A stretch of 64,000 bases of DNA, from positions 1 through 64,000 of the forward strand of contig CAICTM010000173.1 of NCBI GenBank assembly GCA_903772945.1. The letters run 5' to 3'. Under the pieces are notes generated by a model, which saw nothing but the letters and a program-made list of their open reading frames with translations, ran no database searches and was not told the DNA's origin. Shown piece after piece: positions 53,303-64,000 of the stretch. The position numbers and the translations under genes are program-made. The DNA comes from Seminavis robusta. Its lineage: Eukaryota; Bacillariophyta; Bacillariophyceae; Naviculales; Naviculaceae. Each line of letters begins with the position of its first letter. Position 1 is the stretch's first letter.

Positions 53303-53579
53303 GAAAGGGCCGGAAATCACGATTTTATGAATCCAACCAAATTGATCAATTCGAAACCTAAATATAAAACCGAAACCTAAATATATAATCGAGACCTAAA
53401 TATAAAATCGAAACCAAATTACTATGGTAATTAACTAGTAAAATCAAGCCGAAACCAAAATATAAGATCGAAACCTAAATATAAAACCGAAACCTAAATA
53501 TAAAACTGAAACCTAAATATAAAATCGAAACACAAGTATAAACCGGAATTTGGTGTAAATCGCCATTTCGGGCCCTTTC
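53303..53579. mobile_element. Third inverted-repeat element, with ~19-bp AAACCTAAATATAAAA repeats
   Basis: Ends at 53303..53325 and 53557..53579 are inverted copies (GAAAGGGCC-GAAAT--CGATTT) with three mismatches over 23 bp. GTT flanks both outer edges and could be a 3 bp target duplication. Inside are about nine copies of a ~19 bp AT-rich unit (CGAAACCTAAATATAAAAC), mostly direct. It has no coding capacity. The element resembles the two at 40626..41030 and 41197..41650 in architecture, not in sequence. Confidence 0.55.
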
Positions 53580-53876
53580 GTTCCAAGGCAAATGGCAATC
53601 TGTCATTGCGATTTTTCTTGGGTTTTTTCCTTTCCTCACAGAGTCGACGGACGCGAGAAGGGCTTTTTGAAGATCAATCCCACCAAAATGCTTTCAAATA
53701 TATCCAGGGGTTTTGGGTAACTTTTACCCGTAAATCCACAAAGCACACCTAAAGCGAATTTAACAGCTCACGTTTGACACTCGCACACTCGCTCTCAAAA
53801 TCAAACACATCAAAGACTCGAAAAGAAAAAGAAACAAGGGAACAAATTGACGACCCAAAGAATTCCGGAGACGACC

Positions 53877-56570
53877 ATGGCCCCCTCGGAGACCAGTTCA
53901 ACTCTCATGCTTTCGCCCCAGAGGAATGTTACCTTTGCCGTCAACTACGAAGTGTCTCAATTGGATCGATATTGGCAGAAGAATCCTCCTCCAGCTCGAG
54001 TGGAGAGGAAACCGGATTCAGGCGTAGAAAATGTACCAGAGCCTACGGCAGACGGGAATCCCAATCGAAGCAATAACACTGTGACATCTACTGCGACACG
54101 ATCTTCAGGTGTCAACATTGAGAAAGTGACCACCACCATGGACGACCCTGTTCGAAGCCCCGAGACGACCAAGACGTTGACGGCCCTTTCCGATGAGGAT
54201 ATGAACAGTAGTGGCAAGGAGAACAAGAAGAAGGTTGTTATAATCAAGTCTCCAACCCAAGAACGTCAGCGTCGATCTACCCGTGAGCAGAAGAAGAAGG
54301 AAGTACCCGTCGAACGGACTCGAGTGCGCTATGATATGGAGCTGGTACCAGCTGTGAAGCGGAATAGAGCCTTTCTAGACAGGTTCCCTCTTTGGTCAAC
54401 TCCTTCAGACACTCGACAAGATAAGATCAAACGCTTCCATTATCGCCAACAATCTATCATTAGGGAACATCAGCAGAAACTTCAGGTAGTGCAAAAGCAG
54501 CCTTTGGAAGAGAAGAAACAACCCATTGTCAAGGAACCACAAGTGGCAAACAATGGCTGGATTGTGCCTGGTCAGCCCCAGTCTTCATCCTTGATTCAGG
54601 ATGATGATACTAGTCCTGAGCTTGTGGATGATGAAGTTTTGACACCCTTTGAAGACGACTCGAGTGTTATTTGGGTGCCAAAGAAGCGTTCCGAATGGGA
54701 AGATAGCGTCTTGGAAATGACGGCTGTGTGTACTTCAGCAGCCATGCGTAGACACATGGCAACCCGTGGGAGAATACCATCCAACAAACCCTTTCACCCA
54801 CCTCTTTCGAAGGAATACATTCGTGATCGGGTGGATATTGACGATCCTTTGCAAGGATATCAAATCCGACACAGAACTGGCGGGTGGCTGCAAGGATTCA
54901 TTCTTTGGACCAACTTTTAAACTTGGACACATTTCTTCAAATGGGATTCTTCCCACGCCATGAGTGGCATCCCGACAATGAACACTGGCTCTACTTCCTC
55001 CCTCGTTGACGCGGATGGATCACTTGCCATGGAACTGGAACATCAGCCTCGATCGGGAGACCCCTTTGAAGGTGGAGTTGTTTTTGAAGCAGTTGCAGAA
55101 ATCTCTTTGGTTGGAGGACTAGGTTGTGGAGAATACTTGCTTCGTATGGCTTTGGATAGCATTCGGGCAAAGAGAAGTTACAAATTTGTGGTGCTGCAGG
55201 CAACAGATGCGTCCAAGACGTTCTACGAACGGTTTGGTTTTGTTCGGGTGGGTGCGATTTGTCGCTACGAGAGGAAGGATAGGGACCCTTCAAAGCCAGG
55301 ATCAAGACCTGACACACCAATCATGGGCTATCGACACTGGACACATCCAAATGAATCTGATACCAGCTTGCAGAAACATGGTGGGCCGAGCTACATGATG
55401 TGTCTCAAGCTACCAGAGGATCCCCCAGATGCTGTAATTGAGACGCCGTTTCTGGATGAAATGATGAAGTTGGAAGTTGAACACAAACCAACCATTGAGC
55501 AGCTAGGCGGAACTTCCACACCTCATCCAAAAGGAAAGCGAGGTGTGCTTGATCCAACTACTTCCGATTTGCCAGCTGAGGATCAACCTACCAAAAATGG
55601 GCCAAAGAGAAAGATCGGTAGAGGCCGTCGAGGCACTAACGGAAGCCCAGCTACATCGACAACAACACTTGCAGTCAATGCGGCGTCTCCTCCTGAATTG
55701 CCCTTCCTGAGAGGTTCTGGCGACAACGTTCCAGAACAAAGCACGGCCAAGGCTGCCAAATCAATTGGTGTGAAGCGAAACGCGGAAGCAGGTAGTGCAG
55801 CTGCATTGTTAACTGCCAGTGCTAAGAAACGTCGGTTGGTGGACGATTTAACAGGGCAGACCAAGGCCGGTGCTCCGGCAAAAAAAACAACCTCGGAATC
55901 CAAAGTCGCTCGAAGGACTACTCGTGACCGCTCGAACTCCAATCAAAGCAACCCAGACCAGAACGCCGAGGGCGCAGCCGCAACCGAAACTTCCGAAGAA
56001 GAAACACAGCCTGATGGCCCAGTTGACGTGCACGCGGAGGCGGACGATAAAAAGGTCGCAGCTAAGAAGCCTGTGGGCAAGCCTATAGCAAAGCGCACCA
56101 CTCCTCGGCGAAATTCTGGTCCGCCACCTGTGTTAAGCAGCACTCCTGCAGTCGCCTCCATTCCAACCACAGCAACAACCACACCAATCGACAAGAACGC
56201 CGCCGCGGCAGCAGCAGCAGCTGCCGCCGCAAGCCGGACAGGTCCCATGAAGCAAAAAGTCAAGAGTTACCCAAGGGATCGTGTCCATTTCTACAACAAG
56301 GTTGTTCGACCAAAGAAGGGGAAAAATTCGGAGAACTACTTTGTGTTACATTACGACGAAGCCAAGCAGACAATCCGCATTATCCCGATGGAGCCTCGTG
56401 GCATACTGAGTGGCAAACGCGCTGGGCGACCCAGATGGCAAGCTGTCATGACAAACCTCGAAAAAGATTCGAAGACTGTGCGGTGCGCTGATTACGAAAT
56501 CGTGAAGGCGTTCATGGTGATGAAGACGCCTGTAGTTGCCTCAGAGGCGTGGGATGTTTTAGATGCATAG
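53877..56570 (+). CDS. GNAT-type acetyltransferase-like protein with an in-frame stop
   Basis: One continuous frame of 898 codons from the ATG at 53877 to 56570, interrupted by a single TAA at 54918..54920. Before the stop (347 aa) lie a charged low-complexity region and a conserved end, WEDSVLEMTAVC, GGWLQGFILWTNF. Directly after it the same frame continues TWTHFFKWDSSHAMSGI and then a GNAT core: GGLGCGEYLLRMALDSI (acetyl-CoA loop) and TFYERFGFVRVGAICRYE. The stop therefore cuts a conserved block just ahead of the catalytic domain. The rest has Lys/Ala/Thr-rich linkers and a C-terminal domain (DRVHFYNKVVRPKKGKN, YFVLHYDEAKQTIRIIPM). An ATG at 54960 could start a separate 536 aa protein. No intron consensus removes the stop. 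Premature stop, read-through, re-initiation and sequence error are all open. Confidence 0.6.
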
Positions 56571-57473
56571 CGGGTCGATTTCTCTGTTTCGAGGGCTCCA
56601 CCAAGACTTAAAGAGGAGGAGACCATTGATGAGATTGGTCTCTTAGGAGATTCCTATTCGATTACCTTCATATTTATGGTATGTATGAACGCTCGCTCTA
56701 ATCGGTATAGGCATCAATAGAACGAACGATATAGGGATAAATGATTACAGTACTTTATAAACAGAACGAATTTTCTGAAAGAAACGATGAAGGCCGAACT
56801 TCCAGGCGTCAGTGGACGTGGGGCCGGGTAGCCAGTACCATACTAGTAGCACTGTTGAATGAAACAGCCCGGCACATGAGTCGAGTCGAGTCTACTAGCA
56901 CTCCAATTCCAAGGGCTGCCAAGATGCATCCACAATCCCGACACTGTCGGTTGTGAGACATACATGTACCGGTATCATTGTACATGGTTTTGGCATAGTT
57001 GTTGGGGTACGCGGGTGCACGTGTCGTGGCCGACTTTCCTCTAGCTAGCTATTAATAGTAGTGGCTATCTCGATGTGCCTGCCTGTCCGGTACCAGTACC
57101 AGCACCGGTAGCTTTGCTGGCTACCGGTATTCTCGCATCTCGCGTTTCGGAAAAAGGATCGAGGTGCCGTGAAGCAAGAACCACGGTAGTCGGTACAGAG
57201 GAAGGAAAAGCAATTGTACTCGTACGATGGACAACAATGGAGGCTATGGCTTCCAACGTTAATCCGTCGACGTCTGATGCAACGGCCCTGGTCGCTTCTA
57301 ACCATGAAAGGGATTGTAAGCGAGGCGAGGACTTTCCACGGTGAAAAGCCCCAGCACCACAAAGACACGTCGCCCCATGCTTGGCACAAATCGCCCAGCC
57401 ACTCAATACCCGAATGCACCAGACGTCTACAGGGTAGGCGCTGGCATTAATAGATGAATTTACAATTGGTTAT
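56571..57473. other. Convergent intergenic stretch, no gene seen
   Basis: 903 bp between the GNAT-like gene and mtHsp70. It contains several ACCGGTACC-type palindromic strings (near 56973, 57089 and 57122) that also occur at 43772 and 60036. No supported coding frame, despite a 124-codon minus frame at 57045..57419 of unlikely composition. Confidence 0.5.
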
Positions 57474-59698
<2,225 letters not shown>

Positions 59699-60747
59699 CT
59701 TGAGTTTTGACTAGACTAATATAGTGGTTGCAATCCTTTTTTTGGTTTGGGATTGGATGGTTGGATGAAGTGAGAAAGATGGCCAAGGAAAGAAAATGAA
59801 AGAAAATGCCTTGGATCAGCAAAGAAGGAAGGAGAGATGGGGTTCGCAGGAAAGATCTTTTGTGCGCGATTGTCGCGCAGCAGTGATTGGTCCTTCGTAC
59901 AAGCCACGTCATGAGTGACGAGTCTTTGACCGTCGTTCCTGAACTTGCACGATTTTAATCGTGGAGCTTTCTTTCGTGGTTGTATTTTCATGTAATGAGG
60001 ATGGGGTAAATATTGGATGGGGTGTGACCATAGCCGTACCGGTACCGGTACCGGTAGCTATTAATAGGAAGATCTAAACCCAGAGGAAGGCTGTTGGGTT
60101 GTTGGGTTTCACAACAGCGCCATGACCATTCTTCCTTCTGATGAGCTTATTGATCAGATCACCAGAAGAGTTGATGTGTTTTTAGCCCTTGCCTCGTCAC
60201 AGTCTTCTTCAGTCCATGTCCATAGCAAATACAGTGTGTAGTGGATAATTAGTTCCAGGTAGTCAATCAGCCAACCCACCTACGCTGTACTCTAGCTCTA
60301 TACCAGCCAAAGTGGAATGATTGGATTGATTGGATCTCAATCCACACCACTCGAATCGAATCAATCCGAGCAGGCAGAGGCTTGGCATGTTGTGCAATCG
60401 GCCAGGCACCATGGAATCATTCAATCAATCAGAAAGACATTTTACCGCGTCTTTCAAATACTTGCGACAGTGCTCCTTAACCCTTGTGATTGAAAAGGGC
60501 TTAGAAGGACCGTGAGCCTGGATCAAGACCACCTGGCGCTGTGAGCTTGCCAAACACAAGCACAAGAACGAGAGATAGATGGTTGTTGTACAAGTGCATC
60601 GGAAGCCGTCGTCTATCTCTCTTGTGCTGTATTCTGCGTTCCAGCATCAGTAGTATCTATCAGCAGCATCATTGGCAGCAGCAGCAGTTGCTTCCGCATC
60701 ATATCTATTGCTCGATCACTTGCTAATTGGTCAATAACACAGCACTA
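59699..60747. promoter_or_regulatory. Divergent region between mtHsp70 and an unknown gene
   Basis: 1049 bp between start codons. A (TACCGG)n microsatellite lies near 60036..60057, and a GGATTGATTGG / CGAATCGAATCAATCC repeat lies at 60317..60369. No gene is seen; a heat-shock element was not identified with confidence. Confidence 0.4.
60317..60369. repeat. GATTGATTGG / AATCGAATCAATCC short repeats
   Basis: Direct and inverted GATTGA/GAATC units of the same family as 2982..3067 and 52675..52740, here again upstream of a gene start (about 380 bp). Confidence 0.5.
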
Positions 60748-61908
60748 ATGAGTCACTCTGGCAACTCGTCGTCTCGTCGGCTCAAGGCGTTAAAGACTCT
60801 GAAGAGTCAAGAAGGAGAGCAACTGTACCATCCCTCTATATTTCGGTACAAATGCATTGGTTATCTGCAGTTGAACTCGGATCACAAGGGCAGTCCTGGC
60901 GTGTGTCATGGGTATCAAGCTCGTATGGAACGAGTGGCCAACATGGTACCGGATACCCGCGAAGGTTCCATTAAAAAGTTTCTGGAAGCTGCCTCGGATT
61001 TGGGCACGTATGTGGATTCGGAGGACGACACATCCGATCAAAAAGTCAAGGAAATTTACACTTCCAGGACCATGATTTACAAGGACAAGGACCAAAGCAG
61101 TACTGCTAATACCAGTCGCATTCAACCCCGACCAAAGTCCTTTCCCGAAGACGATCTCATCCACAAGACGGAATGGTCGTGTTGGGGATCCACGTCCGTC
61201 CACTATTTGGTGCTGGATCCCATTAAACGGAAAAAGAGAAACAGCAAAACCGAGCAAAAGTCATCCTTGGAACTACCACCTGAATTTGAGGAATTGCAGC
61301 AACAAGCAGACGATATGTTGGAGTCACTCCACAACCACAACAACAACAAGGACAACAACAACAACAAGGACAATACTAGCAACAAGGACACTAGCAGCAA
61401 ACAAGTCGTGACCAAAGTGGGCACCACGGGCAACGACGATGGCAAGGTCACGGCCATTACTCCGGAAAATATTGGAATCAGCATTCGAAAAATCGATTCC
61501 GAGGTCGGACACTTTACCGTCACGGATATTGGAAGTATTCGAATATGCGTCGAAACAACCTCGTCTCTGATGGGATCCGACAACAAGCAAAACAACAATA
61601 CTAATAATGCTGCACCATCCAACAATCGCAACAGCAACAACAACAATGCACTCACAACACAACAGCAACAAAAGCAAGACGAAAAGAAGACGAGCGCTCT
61701 GGATTTGAAAAAGTTCTACAATTTTACTCTCAAAGTGGGTCGACAAATGCAAACAAATGTCATGGAAGTTAAAGAAGCTGTATCGGAAGACTTTCCAGGC
61801 AGAAGCTACCGATTTGGAACCAAGGTCGTACAGCGATTCCAAAGGACCACCGATCAAACATTCGTCTACATGGGGAAAATACTAGACAGTTGGTGGAGGA
61901 GCATGTAA
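60748..61908 (+). CDS. Unknown Asn-rich protein
   Basis: Single exon, 386 aa, start ATG MSHSGNSSSRRLKALKTLKS. I do not recognise the family. Residues ~28-110 look ordered (YKCIGYLQLNSDHKG, GSIKKFLEAASDLGTYVD), as do ~130-165 (FPEDDLIHKTEWSCWGSTSV, then HYLVLDPIKRKKR). Residues ~205-245 and ~290-320 are Asn/Lys/Gln-rich linkers encoded by AAC/CAA repeats. Between them GHFTVTDIGSIRICVETTSS is beta-rich, and the C-terminus (SALDLKKFYNFTLKVGRQMQ, RSYRFGTKVVQRFQRTTDQT) is basic and helical. There is no signal peptide or membrane segment. The well-balanced composition between linkers supports a real gene. Confidence 0.65.
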   Translation: MSHSGNSSSRRLKALKTLKSQEGEQLYHPSIFRYKCIGYLQLNSDHKGSPGVCHGYQARMERVANMVPDTREGSIKKFLEAASDLGTYVDSEDDTSDQKVKEIYTSRTMIYKDKDQSSTANTSRIQPRPKSFPEDDLIHKTEWSCWGSTSVHYLVLDPIKRKKRNSKTEQKSSLELPPEFEELQQQADDMLESLHNHNNNKDNNNNKDNTSNKDTSSKQVVTKVGTTGNDDGKVTAITPENIGISIRKIDSEVGHFTVTDIGSIRICVETTSSLMGSDNKQNNNTNNAAPSNNRNSNNNNALTTQQQQKQDEKKTSALDLKKFYNFTLKVGRQMQTNVMEVKEAVSEDFPGRSYRFGTKVVQRFQRTTDQTFVYMGKILDSWWRSM

Positions 61909-62700
61909 TACCGGTACGCGAACGATCGACCTGCCCTCTAGTAACGTGCGTAAAAGCTAATTTATACCAGTAATACTGGTAGAACTATGTGCCAATGAAA
62001 CGGTGATTTGCTACCGTACTGATGTGCCGCAGATCGGTATTACTTCCATGCTTTCCTAATAGACCCACACAGAGCGCACGTAGCCGCAGCTGCACCCGGT
62101 AACGCAGCTCACAAATGATGCCGCCGTGCAACCTGACGTACCGTACTTCATCAGCCCAAGTACGGAGCACAAGGCAGCTTCACACATGTAAGATTACAGG
62201 AAAGAAAAAGCAGCTCTTGGTTGATCATTTCAGCAACAGCGGCAAGTAAATTGTATTGAAACGGTGTCAACAACTGTTCAACCCCTGAAATGAATCCTGT
62301 GCCTCTCTAATCTTCTGGTTGTTTGGGATGACTTTTCATCTCACATGAGACCCATCAGCGCTTGGTGCTTTCATTGCACTCACGAAGCTCCGTTGATTTC
62401 GTTGCAAGCGCTGATTATCATTTCTGGCAACTCTCTGGTCCATTCCATTCCAACACTTCGAGCTGCCCCCCTGCAGAGGGTAACGAGTTGTTCCCAGAAG
62501 ATTCTCACAAGACAACCTCCTTCATTATTTGGAGCCGGTGGATTGAAGCAAGCGTTTGTTCTTCGTTCTGTACTGTAGGACCGCCAGTGTCCAGTATCGC
62601 ACCAAAAGCTTTGCAGCAACGCACGTTGACTGAGCGTCTTGCCAATCTCCTTTGTGTGGGAGCTGGACTGTTTGTTTTGTTGTCAAAGAGTACGTCTTAC
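61909..62700. other. Convergent intergenic stretch, no gene seen
   Basis: 792 bp between the unknown Asn-rich gene and the channel gene. A plus-strand frame from 62362 overlaps the antisense of the channel's last exon and is not supported as a gene. Confidence 0.45.
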
Positions 62701-63998
62701 CTACAAGACCCGACTTTCCTCGGCATCTTTTCGGAACGTGTCCAACGCCATCAATCTATTTTGAGTGGCAGTGAGCATTTCCATTTGTTGTTGCGACAAG
62801 TCCCCAAGGTGGTCTCTGAGCCGTTTCACTCGATTTTTGGTTTCTTTCTTTTCCTTGATCATTCTGTCCTCGAATTTTTTCAATGCAATGTCCTAATGTA
62901 TCGGAACAACGACAAAAAGAAACATGAGCAAACATACACATCAATTCACTTCCAATTTGTGGTGTGCGTTGTTGTTTGTTTGTTCCTTACCGGGTGCTCC
63001 ACTACAGCCACCGCATCACAGACGACAGCCACGACGAGACTGTAGAGAATAAAGGATGATACCATGAGAAAGGAAAGGAAAATGTGTGCCGCCCATGGAT
63101 AAATGGCCATGACTTCTCTGGAAATCTCTCCCCAATTTTCGAGTGTGACAAACTGGAATAGCGTAAAGAGTGCATAGTCGAGTCGTCCGAAATAGTCGAC
63201 ATTGTCTTCTCCGTATTGATGTGTTCCAAAAAGGATGGTGCATAGGACGGCATAAACGTAGAGTACCAGACTAAATAGCATCATGATGGATCCAATTCGG
63301 GGCAAGACGGCGACAATGGCATTGACCAGGTCTTTCAATACCGACAGTCGGGCCACCAGTCGAAATGCCCTGAAAATTCTGACCGCACGAAAGACCTGGA
63401 CTTGATCGAGACTCCAACTCATGAGGACCACAACCAAATCAAATGTCAACCATCCATCGTAAAAGACTTGATAGCCGTGGTATCCCAGTTGGAGTGCACA
63501 TTCAATGGTAAAGACAATCAAGAATATCGTGTCGGTCAACTCGAATGCTTTTTGAACTTTTGGATTTTTTTCGACAAAGTCGTAGGTGGCGAGTCCCATG
63601 AGGAGTGCATTGAGCATGATGAGAAAGACAATAAAGAACTGGAATCGTTCATCATTGACAATGAGACCGCATCGGTATCGAATGGGGTTGTACCATGTCA
63701 GAAATTTCGAGTGGAACTCTTCATCGTGTTCGTCGTCCGATCCTTCGTGCTGTTGCGAACTACTACTACTACTAGATGTATTGTTGTGGGGTGATGATGA
63801 TTGTTGTTGTGCTTCTTGTTCCAACGAGTCCGTCTGTTCGGCGACGGACGGTATTGCCGCTGTGTCTGCGATCTGTTCCTTCGCAGAAGGAGCGGCCTCT
63901 CCGTTCGTGCTGATCATGGTCTCGCCGTTCGTGCTGGTATTGCTCGTGATACCACTATCGTCTTCTTTGGCGGAAACCTTGTCCTTGTCCACGACCAT
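62701..63998 (-). CDS. Single-domain voltage-gated cation channel (EukCat/BacNaV-like), possibly 5'-incomplete
   Basis: Two exons, 62991..63998 and 62701..62892, 98 bp intron in phase; 399 aa from the ATG at 63998, which lies 2 bases from the window edge, so further upstream coding cannot be excluded. A Ser/Glu/Gln-rich N-terminus (~1-90) is followed by six membrane segments: S1 RFQFFIVFLIMLNALLMG, S2 TIFLIVFTIECALQLG, S3 WLTFDLVVVLMSW, S4 FRAVRIFRAFRLVARLSVL with four regularly spaced Arg, S5 and S6. The pore loop reads FQFVTLENWGEI, close to the TLESW filter of bacterial sodium channels. Exon 2 adds a coiled-coil C-terminus (LKKFEDRMIKEKKETKNRVK), as in tetrameric single-domain channels. 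EukCat channels in diatoms conduct Na+ and Ca2+ and mediate fast action potentials; selectivity here is inferred only from the filter. Confidence 0.85.
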
Positions 63999-64000
63999 CT

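Noticed and set aside
54918-54920. TAA as a reassigned codon
   Set aside because: TAA ends other well-supported genes here, for example the light-harvesting protein, so a code change is not supported.
57045-57419. Minus-strand frame of 124 codons between the GNAT-like and mtHsp70 genes
   Set aside because: Composition unlike a protein, with overlapping frames of equal quality and no family resemblance.
60036-60057. ACCGGTACCGGTACC strings as a regulatory motif
   Set aside because: A simple (TACCGG)n microsatellite; similar short strings recur at many places without fixed position to genes.
62362-63045. Plus-strand frame of 227 codons
   Set aside because: Antisense to the channel gene's last exon, which has a good coil and correct splice sites; no ATG-led protein of normal composition.

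Overview
The window is nuclear DNA of a photosynthetic stramenopile, almost certainly a diatom and probably a pennate one. The evidence is a fucoxanthin-chlorophyll light-harvesting protein, several proteins that begin with a signal peptide followed by the diatom plastid motif around a conserved Phe (AF, SAFVP, AAFAP), a DUF6824 protein of the type expanded in diatoms, a single-domain voltage-gated channel of the EukCat type, a bifunctional DHFR-thymidylate synthase, and dense genes with short GT-AG introns (mostly 57-165 bp). No RNA gene, CRISPR array, virus-like element or LTR element was recognised.

Layout, left to right. 0-5 kb: a decayed possible Harbinger-type transposase fragment, RAD1 (9-1-1 checkpoint clamp) and an SGNH-hydrolase-like membrane protein. 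5-13 kb: an Iojap/RsfS ribosome-silencing factor, a decayed coding stretch, cytosolic ribosomal protein eS1 (RPS3A) divergent from mitochondrial uS17, plastid lipoyl synthase divergent from the light-harvesting protein. 13-22 kb: a fused tRNA hydroxylase/pseudouridine synthase divergent from POP1 of RNase P/MRP, and a DUF6824 protein. 22-34.5 kb: phosphoglycolate phosphatase, a His-rich plastid CobW/ZNG-type GTPase, a plastid membrane protein with a nucleotide-kinase-like tail, DHFR-TS, a family 2 glycosyltransferase, a disrupted coiled-coil gene and a sulfotransferase-like membrane protein. 34.9-40.6 kb: one large many-exon membrane protein with PH-like, EF-hand-like and Cys-rich parts. 40.6-41.7 kb: two adjacent terminal-inverted-repeat elements. 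41.9-51.2 kb: a plastid PheS fused to an EMAPII tRNA-binding domain, a thylakoid-lumen protein, a 2 kb gene-free stretch and an importin-beta family receptor. 51.4-64 kb: a frame-disrupted LRR-like gene, a third inverted-repeat element, a GNAT gene with an in-frame stop, mitochondrial Hsp70, an unknown Asn-rich protein and a EukCat-type channel.

The genes do not form one pathway. The recurring theme is organelle upkeep: plastid lipoylation, light harvesting, plastid tRNA charging, plastid metal handling, mitochondrial translation and protein folding, photorespiration. Many neighbours are head-to-head with 260-480 bp between start codons, so shared bidirectional promoters are likely.

The most unusual observations are (1) three short non-coding elements with terminal inverted repeats, each packed with its own array of 10-19 bp repeats; (2) the PheS-EMAPII fusion, whose linker intron could yield PheS alone if retained; (3) the TrhO-rhodanese/RluA fusion; (4) an in-frame TAA inside a conserved block of the GNAT gene; (5) two GC-AG introns that both start GCATGT.
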